NCBI RefSeq assembly: GCF_041296385.1
Contig: NC_091016.1
Span: 15,475,497 to 15,539,496 of the forward strand
Direction: 5' to 3'
Source of the DNA: Aphelocoma coerulescens
Taxonomy: Eukaryota > Chordata > Aves > Passeriformes > Corvidae
DNA length: 64,000 bases
Shown: in pieces, positions 31,431-41,878 of the stretch
How the letters are laid out: every line of letters starts with the position of its first letter
Numbering within the stretch: the first letter of the stretch is position 1
Program-made: the position numbers and the translations under genes
The notes under the pieces: model-generated
Told to the model about the DNA's origin: nothing
Databases searched by the model: none
What the model saw: only the letters and a program-made list of their open reading frames with translations

Positions 31431-32126
31431 ATGCCGCGTCCCGCGGGCCGCCCCTCTGCGGGGCCGCCCCGTGCCCGCCGCGGTGCCGCCTCCGCCGGGC
31501 TCTCTCCGTCCTGGCAGCGGCTCTGGTGCTGGCGGAGCAGCACGCTCTTTTGGCTCCGCCTGGCGCGGGCCCTGGCCCGGCCCCGGCCGAGGCCCCTCCC
31601 GCGGCTCCGCCCGGAGCCGCCCCGCTGCCGCCCCTCGGCGGGGCCGCCCCCTGCCCGCCCCTGCCCGGCCCGCCGCGGTGCCGCCTCCGCCGGGCTCTCT
31701 CCGTCCTGGCAGCGGCGCCGCTGGAAGTGCCGCTCGCTCTGGTGCTGGCGGAGCAGCACGCTCTTTTGGCTCCGCCTGGCGCGGGCCCTGGCCCGGCCCC
31801 GGCCCCGAACGAGGCCCCTCCGGCGCTTCCGCCCGGAGCCGCCCCGCTGCCGCCCGGCTCCCGCCCCGTCCCCGGCAGCGTCGTCCGCAGCATCGCCGGC
31901 AGCTTCCCCGCTCCGAACTCCGCCGCTCGTCAGCTCGGCCGCCGGCCCCGGGGCGGCTCGGGAAGCAGCAGCGCCCGGGGGCCCCGGGCAGAATGCCGAG
32001 AGCGCGGTGCCGCCCGCACGGGCGGAGAAGCCTCCCCTGGAGCAGCTCTACCGGCAGGGCCCGCTGCTGGGGAGCGGCGGCTGCGGCAGCGTTTACTCCG
32101 GGACCCGGCTCGCCGACGGCGCCCCG
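31431..32126 (+). CDS. PIM1-like: PIM1-like exon 1
   Basis: The conserved end of this exon reads [19 protein letters not shown] then TRLADGAP and stops at a GTAAGA donor in phase 0. Upstream is Arg/Pro/Ala-rich sequence containing two copies of an [14 protein letters not shown] segment. The 5' limit is uncertain: any of three frames is open there, because GC-rich DNA has few stops. Confidence 0.7.
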
Positions 32127-33683
32127 GTAAGAGTGGGGCCGGGTCGGAGGGGGGCGGCGGGCGGCGGGCGACGGGCGACGGGCGACGGGCGACGAGCTCA
32201 GCCCGCCGCTCGCCTTGACTTGCAGGTGGCCATCAAGCGAGTGTCCCGCGATCGCATCCCGGAGTGGGCGCGGCTGGTGAGTGAAAGCCGGCGGGGCGTG
32301 GCGGGCGGGGCTAGGGCGAGGCCCGGGAGGGTGGGAGCCGGGACGCTGCGAGGGGAGCGAGCGTGCAGTGAGCGGGGGCCGCGGAGCGTCCCGGGCCGGG
32401 CAATGGCGAGCGGCGCTGGGGCCGGGCCGGGGTGCCGAAGGCTCGGCGCAGCATCGGCCCCGCTGACGGCATCGCGGTCCCCCCCGCAGCACAACGGCGC
32501 CCTTGTGCCCCTGGAGCTGGCGCTGCTCTGGATGGTGTCGCGCCCTGGCTTCCGCGGCGTGGTGCGGCTCCTGGACTGGTTCGAGCTGCCCGACGGCTTC
32601 GCGCTGGTCATGGAGCGTCCGGAGCGCTGTCAGGACCTCTGGTACTTCCTGGAGGAGCGGGGCTTCCTGACGGAGCCCGTGGCGCGGGGGCTGTTCCGCC
32701 AGGTGCTGGAGGCCGTGCGGCACTGCACCAGCCGCGGCGTCCTGCACCGCGACATCAAGGCCGAGAACGTCCTCGTCGACCTGGCCACCGGCGAGGCAAA
32801 GCTCATCGACTTCGGGTGTGGCACGGTCCTCCAGGACACCTTCTACACCCGAATGTCAGGTGAGCCCAAAGGCGGGGCCCAGCCGGGCAGCAGAGATTCC
32901 CCCCTTTGCTGACAGAGGGGGAAGAGGGAGGGAGCGAGGGGAAATCCTTCTGCAGCCGGCTGCAGCCAAGTTGCTTTCCGGCGGGGCGAGGGCTGCCTGT
33001 TGTGGAACGGGAGCTGGCTGGGAGGGAGCAGCACTCATCAGGGCCTGATGAGCTGCGCCCGTGTCCCGTAGGCACGCCGGAGTACAGCCCGCCGGAGTGG
33101 ATCCTCTTTGGCTGCTACCATGGCCAGCCAGCCACCATCTGGTCCCTGGGCATCCTGCTCTATGAGCTGGTCTGTGGGCACCTTCCTTTCAACACGGATG
33201 AGGACATCATCCGGGGCCAGCTCTTCTTCCCGCCCCGGGTGTCTCAAGGTGGGGATGCGCCTTCACGGCACGGGGGGAGGGGGGGAAGGACGTGGTTGGC
33301 AGAGGGCAGGTGGCACACAGGCGTCCTGCTCTTGCAGCTAGGGAGGAGGCTGATCTGCTGGGGTTAGCTGGAGGAGGTGGCACGTGTGCCTCTGGGCTGC
33401 TCTCGTCCGAAAGGGAGGATCGACGGGAAGGTTGGGGTGCAGCTTCCGAGCGCTCCTAGTGTGGCCTGGGCACCGTGGAATCTGGGAGAGCAGGGGCAGG
33501 AGCCTTGTCCCGCTGAGCAGCGTTTTCCCGTTTCTCTCCCCAGAGTGCCAGCACCTCATCCGGTGGTGTTTATCCATGGACCCCGCGCACAGGCCGTCCT
33601 TGGAAGACCTGTTTGAGCATTCTTGGCTGCAGGACCGTCACCTGGCCCAGGAGACAGCAGAGATCCATCCCTCTGCACAGTAG
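31431..33683 (+). CDS. PIM1-like: PIM1-like serine/threonine kinase (five exons)
   Basis: PIM kinases are constitutively active serine/threonine kinases that promote survival and proliferation. Five exons join in frame: about 31,431-32,126, 32,226-32,276, 32,490-32,859, 33,072-33,248 and 33,544-33,683. Visible motifs in order are the glycine loop [16 protein letters not shown], the PIM hinge [49 protein letters not shown] and the C-terminal [10 protein letters not shown]. It ends [11 protein letters not shown], as in PIM1. No catalytic residue is missing. The N-terminal region is very GC-rich, with a 12 bp repeat and a 195-213 bp internal duplication. The start at 31,431 is the longest plausible ATG after the repeat and is uncertain; the conserved part begins near EKPPLEQLY. 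Songbirds have many such copies, so exact orthology is not claimed. Confidence 0.88.
31483..31805 (+). repeat. Internal duplication in the PIM N-terminal region
   Basis: The block starting GTGCCGCCTCCGCCGGGCTC at 31,483 recurs at 31,678 (offset 195 bp). The following block starting GCTCTGGTGCTGGCGGAGCA recurs at an offset of 213 bp because of an 18 bp insertion. Both offsets are multiples of three, so any reading frame through the duplication is kept. Confidence 0.9.
32156..32194. repeat. GGGCGAC heptamer repeat in PIM intron 1
   Basis: Four to five tandem heptamers related to GGGCGAC lie inside the first intron of the PIM gene, about 30 bp before exon 2. The whole intron is only 99 bp long. 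Confidence 0.9.
32226..32276 (+). CDS. PIM1-like: PIM1-like exon 2
   Basis: This 51 bp exon encodes [17 protein letters not shown], with the catalytic Lys of the VAIK motif. Borders are CTTGCAG and GTGAGT, phase 0 on both sides. The same exon is duplicated as a fragment at 29,326. Confidence 0.92.
32490..32859 (+). CDS. PIM1-like: PIM1-like exon 3 (catalytic core)
   Basis: This 370 bp exon runs from [17 protein letters not shown] to DTFYTRMS. It covers the hinge (ERPERCQDL), the catalytic loop (HRDIKAENV) and the metal-binding DFG. The Pro in the hinge is the PIM family's hallmark. Borders are CCGCAG and GTGAGC, ending in phase 1. Confidence 0.93.
33072..33248 (+). CDS. PIM1-like: PIM1-like exon 4
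   Basis: This 177 bp exon encodes [18 protein letters not shown] through [11 protein letters not shown], the activation-segment end and the C-lobe helices. Borders are CGTAG and GTGGGG, phase 1 on both sides. Confidence 0.93.
33544..33683 (+). CDS. PIM1-like: PIM1-like exon 5 with stop
   Basis: This last exon starts after TCCCCAG, encodes [19 protein letters not shown] and ends [11 protein letters not shown] then TAG. The invariant Arg of kinase subdomain XI (HRPS) is present. Confidence 0.93.
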
Positions 33684-33920
33684 GATCCAGGAGCCCAGCA
33701 AGCACCAGCTGCACGCGTCTCGGGGCGCTCGAAGAAAACGGCAGAGCGTTTCCCTGCGGCCGTGGCACGGAGGAGAGAGCGCAGCCGAGGAGATGCTTCC
33801 GCTGGTCCTCGGCGCCTTGTGGAGGAAGCGGCTCAGTGCTCCCCATCCTATTGGAGAAGTCGTGGCAGTGCGGTGAAGTTGCCACGGACTGGAAAAGGGG
33901 AAACATCCCCCTGCAGCTCA
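33684..33920 (+). other. Probable 3' untranslated region of the PIM gene
   Basis: Non-coding sequence follows the stop at 33,683, with no AATAAA signal before the degraded second copy begins. The first downstream signal is at 35,140, so transcripts of the intact gene may run through the pseudogene. Confidence 0.45.
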
Positions 33921-33944
33921 ATGGCATCGTGATGTCCCCGCAAG

Positions 33945-35130
33945 CCGAGGCACTGCCGGGGTGTTCTTCTGGAGCACGACCTGGAGCCGGACAACACCGT
34001 CCTCAAGCTGGCCGCTGGCGGGGCAAAGCCGGTTGGCTTTGGTTGCGACCCCTTCCTGGAGGACACGCTCTGCGCCCCGACGGAATCAAGATGAGTCCAC
34101 AGCCGGCAGAGGGGTGGGGGGATGCTCGTGGTTCCAGGCGTGGCAGGGCTCGGCCGGGCCAGGCGCCGGAGCTTCCCCGCTTGGCGGCGCCGGGGAATAT
34201 TAACTTTTCCGCCGGCCGCCAAGTTGCTTTTTGGCGGGACAGGGCACGGATGCTGTGCAGGGGGAGCCAGCGCCCGGCCTTGCTGACAGCTTCTGCCACC
34301 CAGCCTGGCCCGGGCTGGGGCGGGGGGAGCCAGCCTGGCAAAAGCATCCGTCCGTAGGGACGGGGGGCAGCAGAGGGGGGCGGGTTCCGAAGGCGTGCCC
34401 CAGCTGGTCTGCTTTGCGGGCCCTTGAGGAAGGGGTGGGCTTACGCGTGGGAAAGGTGGGGTTTTTCCCCAGCCGTGGAGAGCCTTAATGCTTGCATGGA
34501 GTGCTCAGACCCTCCCCAGGCCCGTGATACGGTGATAACCTTTGACGCTTTTTCTTGCTTCCAGGTCTTGTTTTGAATTGACTTTCATGCAATCGTTCTT
34601 TGCTTTTTCCAGGAAGATTGCACCGGGTGCCCGGACCGCATGGGGAAGCGCTGGCCTCCTGTGTGTGGAGTGCGTCCGGTGCCGGCGCTACCCCGGGGGG
34701 CCGCGGTCTGCGGGGCCATCGCCTTCAAGACGGACGAGGACCTCGTGCGGGATCGGCTCCTCTCCTGGCAGCAGGTCTCCAGAGGTGGGTACCCGGCTTC
34801 ACAGCAACGGGTGGCAGAAGGGCTTCCGGCAGACGGCAGCGGGCACACGAGCATCCCGCTCTTGCAGCTGCTGAGGAGACTGCTCTGCCGTGTTTAAGTG
34901 GAGGCGGTGGAACGTGGCCTGCCATGCTGCTCTCCTCTAGAAACGGAGAATTGGCACTGCCAGCAGCCTGGCCCGGGCACAGGCCGTGCTGGGACAGGGG
35001 GGACAGGAGCCCTGTCCGGCTGACCGCGGCTTTCTGGTTTCTCTCCCCAGGGTGCCAGCACCTCAGGCACGGAAGCAGCACCGCTCGGCCTGCGAATCTG
35101 GGAGGGCTGGAGGGCGGCGGGTGTTAATTT
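33945..35130 (+). pseudogene. Degraded tandem PIM1-like copy
   Basis: Three exon remnants keep the order and spacing of the intact gene. At about 33,960-34,090, LEPDNTVLKLAAGGAKPVGF matches the catalytic-loop region, with HRD reduced to EHD and DFG to GFG. At about 34,690-34,785, VCGAIAFKTDEDLVRDRLLS matches the [16 protein letters not shown] region. At 35,051, GCQHLR follows an intact acceptor and then diverges. Intron stretches (AAGTTGCTTT with GGCGGG; GGTACCCGGCTTCACAG) are also homologous, so this was a genomic duplication and not a retrocopy. It cannot encode an active kinase. Confidence 0.85.
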
Positions 35131-35139
35131 GCTGTCAAA

Positions 35140-35145
35140 AATAAA
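35140..35145 (+). terminator. AATAAA polyadenylation signal
   Basis: AATAAA is followed within 10-20 bp by a GT-rich stretch (TTGTTCTTGTCGTTGTC), a typical cleavage-site context. It lies just after the last remnant of the degraded copy and is the first such signal after the intact PIM stop. Confidence 0.6.
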
Positions 35146-35860
35146 TCTTGTTCTTGTCGTTGTCATCGGAGCCTTTCTTTCATCCTTTTCCAAGCTTTTG
35201 GTCCCCTTCCTCCAGGGCAATCTTTTTGTGTCCTTCCTCAGCCACTTGGTGGCCTTTGGCAGGGGGGGTTAAGCAACGCGAAAATTTCAACAACAGCTCC
35301 TGTTGCCAACGGCAGCAGCCCCTTCGAGAAGCCGGAGCTGCCAGCCAGGCCCGCGTGTGCTTTGGAAAGGGGAGCGGTTTGCAGGGACGCAGTGGTCGCC
35401 CCGCTGCAAAAGCTGGGAGGAAATCAGAAGCGGCAAAATGCCATTTCGGCTCAAGCCCCGCCCAAATACTTCTTCATCTTTCCCCTCTGCTCCAAGATAG
35501 GCAGGCAGGGCTGGACTCCGGCAAGGTTCCAAGTTCTTTGTGCTCCCTGGCATCAAAGGGATCACGATGGAAACTCTCGTAGGCAGTGACTGCGGTACAG
35601 CTCCTGAAGGAAAAAAGGGAGTGTCACGAGATGGGACATCCTTCTTGTCTCCTTTGTCTCCCCAGGAGCCCCTGAGAAAGAGAAATGCCTGCAAGGGCTT
35701 TATCTGACTCCTTCCCAGCCAGCCCTTCCCTCCTCGCTCCCGGGTCTCGTTTGCTCCGCAGGCCTCATTAGCTCGCTAAACTCAGAGGAGCCCCGGTAGG
35801 AAAAATCGCTGCCTGGCGTGGCGCTGGTTGATCCCTGTCTCATCTTGATTCCATTTGCCC
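35146..35860. other. No gene recognised
   Basis: This GC-moderate sequence lies between the PIM pseudogene and the downstream flanking repeat. I see no conserved coding segment or familiar repeat. Confidence 0.5.
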
Positions 35861-35865
35861 TGCTC

Positions 35866-36283
35866 CCCAACCTCCCCCCCAAAGAGACCAAAGCATCCCC
35901 CACAACCCCACGGTGCTGCACCAGATCCCGGGCACGTGGCCTCCTCCAGTCCTTGGCGGCCTCGGGGAGGCTCCAGAGCCCTGTGTGCGGGACAGCTGCT
36001 GCAGCACCCACCGCTGTGCCTGGGGGCAAACAGCGCCCAAGGAGCGGCTGCGCAAGTTCACAGTCTGAAGCAGAATCCCCGGTGCACGCAAGTGAGAGCT
36101 GGGATTTCAGGGGCTGCCAGGAGACGCTGAATTCCTCTCCTCGCTGCCCTTTCTAGCCACAGCCACGCTGATGCAATCGGAAGAATTGCCCCTGCCCAGG
36201 CAGCTCTCAGGTAGAAGACTGGCTTTTGCTCCTCATGTTTCTGAGGGGCTAGCTGCCAATTCCTCAGGTTTTCCTTCCAATTT
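35866..36283 (+). repeat. Direct repeat flanking the PIM locus, downstream copy
   Basis: This is the second copy of the segment at 29,374-29,790, in the same orientation, starting CCCCCCAAAGAGACCAAAGC. After 36,283 the two copies diverge. A pair of direct repeats around a gene offers a substrate for unequal crossing over. Confidence 0.9.
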
Positions 36284-36897
36284 CTGGAGGAAAAACTCTG
36301 TGTCACTTGGCTGCGTGTGTTTGCTTAGCTGTGGTTTAAATCCCAGCTTAGTAAAGCCTGGGAAGGCTGGCATGTGTCAGGGAAAACTAGTCTGTGAGCT
36401 TATGGGGTTTCCTGCCATCACCAGCAGAGTGATGTGTCCTTTGGGGATTCCTCTGGAGACAAAATTAGGCATCTGCTCCCTCCTGCAATATTCTCTTAGA
36501 TCTTTCTAAAATATCCTAGAAAAGACAGTGAAACTTCATGTCTACTTGCACACCCACTGTTTGAATAGGGGCATTTTTGTCTCTCCGCTAAGTCATTGCT
36601 CTTGCACATCAGAAACAGGAACACCAACAAACGGGAATGACGCATGATCCTCCTGCTGGTGCCTCAGAATACTGGTAAGTGCAGATCTGGGTACCAAGAT
36701 TAACATTTAATTAGCATTTCATGCTCCTTCAAGATACCCAGATCTCAGGGCATTTTGTTTCCAAGCTGCAGCTATACCGTCACTCTCTGGGGAAGAACAG
36801 TCAATAGGAAACAGCGACTGCCAGTATTGCAAAAGTGTGGGGCAAAACCTGAAGTGTCTGTGTGAAAAGGTGAGTGGGAAGAGTGTAATTCCCACAG
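36284..36897. other. No gene recognised
   Basis: AT-richer sequence without a recognisable gene or repeat lies between the PIM flank and the dispersed repeat starting near 36,898. Confidence 0.5.
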
Positions 36898-37505
36898 CCA
36901 AAGCTTAATTAGGGCAGCAGGATCACTTCTTTACTGCATGGCTGCAAGATGATCATTAGGGACCTCCTTTTTGTATCTCATGCAGGAAAGGAGCTCTTAA
37001 TAATACCCTGCTACTGAAACCCACACTGGGGTGTAGCTCTGTAGTGGTTCCCAATGAAGCAGATTGCCTGCTTTGTCACTGCCAGCCCTGTGACCCTGCG
37101 AGGGACCACAGTTCATCCCACACATGTTCTGTCTCCAGGAAAAGCTTGCCTTGGCTTATTAGAGGGGAAAAAACCAGAAGAATAATAAAATGGACAATTA
37201 ATCTGGTCACTTTGGAGGACATGCTCATGCTTTCACATGGCAGCCTTGTACCGGCTTGTTAGTCATCGTGAAACATATCCATAGAAAAAACTCCGATCCT
37301 ATACTACATCTGAATGAAATTCCTTCAGATTATTAAGATTTCTGTTGTCAGGACCAGGATAAAACCCTTCCAACACTCACTTGCAGCTGTCCTGGACTTC
37401 TGCAGCCCTTTATGGAAACCTGCTGTAGGTACAGTGTCTGGAGTTGGTTTGGGCCTTTATGAAAGATGTGTGGAACACTATGCAGGGCTCTCCTAGGAGA
37501 AAACT
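36898..37505 (+). repeat. Dispersed repeat of unknown class, copy 1
   Basis: This stretch matches 44,850-45,525 in inverse orientation and, for its first 270 bp, 60,455-60,727 in the same orientation. Shared wording includes GAGCTCTTAATAATACCCTG and GAAAAGCTTGCCTTGGCTTA. More diverged copies lie in the inner palindrome. I cannot assign it to a known transposon family. Confidence 0.8.
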
Positions 37506-37509
37506 GTTT

Positions 37510-38787
37510 GTCCAAGACCGGGGACATCGTGCCTGCAGAAGTGGAGTGGTCCCGCTCCCAGCCCAAGAGTCTGTGAGCTGAGCCACACTGGGGAGAAAAG
37601 ACACCGAGGGGCACCAGCCCAGCCACTTCACCTGCCATGACCGTTCTGCGGAGCTCTGCCGTGGGGGGGAAGTCGACGCTGGGCGAGCCACCGAGCTTTC
37701 ATCTGCTGCTAGAACTACTCCGTGATAGCTCCTGTTTTTCCCGAGAGAGAAGCCGGCGCCATCTTGTAACGCGTGTCATGGGCGGGTTTTCCTCTGGCAT
37801 TTTGGGTCTTTGTTCCAGTGGGAGGACGGTGAGGTCTGGCAGTTTGATATCTACAAGTTACTTACTTATTTTTCCTTGCCTTGTGGGCATTCTGTTTGTT
37901 AATAAAGTGTTGGGTTTTTTCCACTTTCATCTATTAGTATTCATTTCCTATTGCTGGAAAGGGATTGTTGGAACAGTTTAGAGGAGACAACTTATTCCAG
38001 ACTGCCCTAAGTTTTCTCAAACTGAGACAGATGGCTTCACATAGGAACAACCCCAAGGCTGCTGAGAGGAAGGCACGGAGGAAGACAAACCTAGTTGTAC
38101 CGGTTTGGCCAAATTTTGAAATATATCCCCTGAGAGAAGGCAGGTCACCACCCCTCCCCCACCAGCTTCAGGAAAAAATAAATTTTCCTCAAAGGAAAGG
38201 GAAAGAGATAAAAATTATTTCTTTAACAAACACACGGGAAAAGGAAAATAATGCTAAATAATAAAAATCTCTCGCTGTGGAGAAAAAACCTGGGAAAGTG
38301 TTAAGAGCTCTCCCTTTGGTCTCCTCGGAGCTGGGACTTGGCCCAGGGCCAGGCCCTCTGTGCTCGATGGAAAGTCCTCTCGACGTGCACTGATATTGAA
38401 GCAGTCCAGTAGAAAAGAGAGAAAATCTGAAATTCCAGGGAAGGAAAAAATGTTCAACTCTCAGTCTCTCTCTGGAGAAAAAGAAACTGAACAACTGGCC
38501 AAAAACTGACCGGGCAGCCGCAAGCCGGGTGCCTCCTCCCTCCCCTGCCACAGCTGGAAAAAAAGTCGCTATCTCTGTGTGACCTTGAACAAGCTGCAAA
38601 CTGCTTTGAAAAAGTTTTGCTCAGTTTTTCCTTCCCCTTCTCAGGCTCAGTTTAAAGGCATAAAAAGGCACAAAAATTAATTTCTGGGCATAGGGCAGCG
38701 ATAAGGAATACACATCATAAAGTCACCCCAAGACACTAGTATTTCTGAGGGAAATTTTTTTACACCAAACCACCTGGAGTCATCAAA
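37510..38787. other. Insertion present on only one side of the inner palindrome
   Basis: This 1.28 kb has no counterpart between the corresponding points on the other side (44,284-44,850). It includes AATAAA at about 37,901 followed by a T-rich stretch, and a CpG-containing segment near 37,750. This could be part of a long-terminal-repeat element, but I see no coding remnant or clean terminal repeats. Confidence 0.4.
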
Positions 38788-40192
38788 CAGCTGACCTGGC
38801 GTTTCGAGACATGGGCCAAGGGGGAACCTTTCAGTGTGTTTGGTCAAGGCCGGGCTATGCTCAAGGCAAAGGTGTGTCAGTGTACTCGGCTCCTTCTCTC
38901 CTCATGGTGTCCGGCAGGCACAGGAGCCCACAGCTCCTGCAGAAACCATCACGGCACTCCGTGGGAGCAAACTTGTGTCCAGTCCTCACACAGAGCTCTG
39001 GTGTCCAGCACTGCACCTCCTTGGAATGAGGAATTGTTGCAGTGCTCTTGGAAGGAGCTAAGGAGGTTTGGCCTTCAGATCAGCTCCTTCCTAGCTCCTG
39101 ATTTGCTGCCCTGGCTAAGCTGCTGCCTGTGGCAACACTTGGTTCACAGCTGACAGCCCTGCTCTGCTGGCGGGCAGCCATTGCAGGAGCTTTTGCTGGG
39201 GTCATTGAACCTTTCAGATCTTCCCAAGGAGAGCTAAGGAGGGAACTTGTCAAAGGAGCATTGCCTGGGCAAAGCTTTTAACATTAAATCTTTTCTTTGT
39301 GCTCACTACCATGCACAGTAAATATTTGAGGAAGCAAGCTTCCTGCTCCAGAAATTCCTCCAATCAGTCAGATTGCCAGAAAGAAAATGCAGATTTGGGA
39401 TGTGTAGTCTCACTTTAATTCATTGTATAGAGAAACACAGGAGCACTTCTTGTGAGCTGTGTGTCTAACCTAAGTGACCTTGCCACCAAGAACTTAGAAA
39501 AGTGGGGAGAGATGGAATCAGTGGCACAAGGATCTGCAGTAGGATTCTCCCGCAGGCCTGAGGAAAGTGCCCCGGGGTTCCACTGGGCCATGGCTTTTTA
39601 CATCAAAACTTCATGCTTCACACTGGGGTGGTGAATCTTCCCTGGCCTTATCAGGCCACACTGTGATCTCAGAAATGCTTGTTAGGCCTCAGCCTTGATG
39701 AACAGCCCCTGGACTAAGCTCCTCTTGGGCTTGCCCAAAACACTGAGTGCTCCCAGGAACTTGTGCTGTCTAACCAGATCCTGGGGTTTTCTATGAACAC
39801 TCTTGGAAACTACTTTTCTTGCCTGAATGCCATAACATCCTTCTTCTCGCACTTCCAAAGACAGGCTGCTGACCCAAAGTGCGGCCATGAGGAAGCATTT
39901 TATGACTGAAGCCCACTGTCTTGTGGCCCATCAACAGCGGCCCAAAAGGAAGCCCTCGAAGCTCTCCTGGACCACAGCAGCTGCCACTGGCAACCTCCAG
40001 TGGGGCCTCTCAGAGCCAGCGAGCTCAAGTTTCCTGTACTCACAGGATCGTCGATCAACAATGGATCCTGGGCCAATCCCCCCACTCCTCACGGCTCCAG
40101 TTTAACTACTGTTAAGCTTGAGTGCTGTTAAGCTTTTAGGCCACATTCCTTTTCATCCTTGTCCTTTCTCTCCCTTTGTCAAACCCGTCTAA

Positions 40193-40223
<31 letters not shown>

Positions 40224-41204
40224 GCGTTCTCAGTTCATGTCTGGTTTGATTGACTGCATTTTGTTTGTTGCTTTTTTCCCTTGTTGTGCCTTAAAGGACT
40301 AGTAAGTAATAGTGTGAATGTTGCCAACAAATTTTGTTGAGCTGTTACTTAATATTCTGCACTAGTTTGAAAACAAACCAGTGAGAAATCACAAGACAGA
40401 ACTGTAATTTAATAGGAAAATGAAAATAATTGCAATAGTACAAGAACACTGACAGAGTCAGGATACAACCTGACACCCTGTTAATCAGGGTGGTGGTAGC
40501 AGCCCAGATGAAGTGGTCCTATTGAAGCAGTGATCCTGTTGAAGGCTCTGGTCTTCAGCTGAAGGTCCAGTAGTAACTCTTATCCTCTGGGAACCCAGGA
40601 GGGAAGAACTGCTTGTGCTTCAATCCTACCTGATTATATCCAGGTGGGAATGCTTGGCTCCTCCCCCTGGGTGGAGCATCTCCCAAGGGGCTGATGTAAT
40701 TCTATGAGTCATGCAGTGGGTCATTGCTTGCCCATTAAACAGAGATAGCCTCCAGAGGGATTTAGCAAGGATGAGTCATGGTAGGAGATAACAAACACAG
40801 CCCCATCTCTTTTAACAGCTTGTGAAGGTGACAATAGAATACATACTGTTGGTTGCATCTTACACTGTAACCTAGGACATATTCAATCTGGTTTTACTGA
40901 TAACCTTGACAGTGAATTTTTAAGCAATCTCAGACACTCGTTCATAACAAGCCTTGGGAGCATGAGCTACAGGGCTGACATTGGAAAGCAGGAGAATCAC
41001 TCTAAAGTGACGAGTTTAAATGTGCATTTCATTGCTCTTCTATTTATTTCATTCGATTAAGCCAAGCCAAGCTTTTCTTGGAGGCAGAATGTGTGTGGGA
41101 TGTACTACGCCATTATCCCATAACTCTGGGCTGAATGGCACCCAGGCTGCAGTACAGATTTGAGGAACCCTTGTCACCTGTTCAATAACCTCACAGTTCG
41201 CTCA
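38788..41204 (+). repeat. Left arm of inner palindrome
   Basis: This 2.4 kb arm is matched in reverse complement by 41,879-44,283. Paired positions sum to 83,070-83,083. Differences are few, including Pro/Leu-level substitutions in shared open frames and a dinucleotide repeat of different length. No gene is evident in the arm: open frames are short and unlike known families. Confidence 0.95.
40193..40223. repeat. AC dinucleotide microsatellite
   Basis: A CA run of about 30 bp is interrupted once by AA. The mirrored GT run at about 42,860-42,879 is roughly 10 bp shorter, one of the larger differences between the arms. Confidence 0.9.
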
Positions 41205-41878
41205 TCCTTCTGCAAACAAGTCGCAAACAACGCTGTTGGACTGCTGTCCTGGGTAAATATACATACAGATGCCTTTTCCAAAGCAGTGCCTCTTTTGCCA
41301 GTGAAATACACGTCCTCTTCTTACCTATGGAATTGTGATTGAAGACACCTCTGAGCCAGATCTGTCTGAGATTGCAAAGGAGCAAAGCTTTGGGATTTGG
41401 GCACATTCTCTTTGTTGCTTTGCTCAGGCCTTTTGTGAGCACAGAATACATTGAGGCAGAAAAATGTAGACTACACAGGATCTTCTGGGTCCATTGTCCC
41501 CCAAACATGGTAATAGGTGGCCCCATTGGAATGCTAACTAACAAACAGCAGCACAAATGACATGAAGAAAACATGGCAAAAGAGGAAGAGGAGAGGCCCT
41601 GTGAGGAAAGAATACCGTGAGACAGTGGCTTGTTGAGTCAGCTGCACTCTGACAACCTCTAGGCCAGCAGGTCACACATTCTCGGCTTGTTGGTTTTTTT
41701 TAAATTATTTTATTTAAAACCGAAAAAATCAAAATAAAAGATATACTGTTGAAAATCTATTTTCAAAATGTAAAAGATAAAATCACAACACATTTATTCA
41801 AACCTACATCTACATGTCAGAACATATGTACATCTGTAACTACAAAGCCTAACGTATAAATCCAAATCTTCAAACATT
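41205..41878. other. Loop of inner palindrome
   Basis: This 674 bp unpaired centre separates the arms. It contains a 127-codon open frame on the minus strand with no recognisable family, and an AT-rich tract at 41,690-41,780. I assign no function. Confidence 0.8.

Noticed and set aside
37700..38700. A complete endogenous retrovirus or LTR element
   Set aside because: There is an AATAAA and a CpG patch, but no matching terminal repeats, primer-binding site or gag/pol remnant could be seen.
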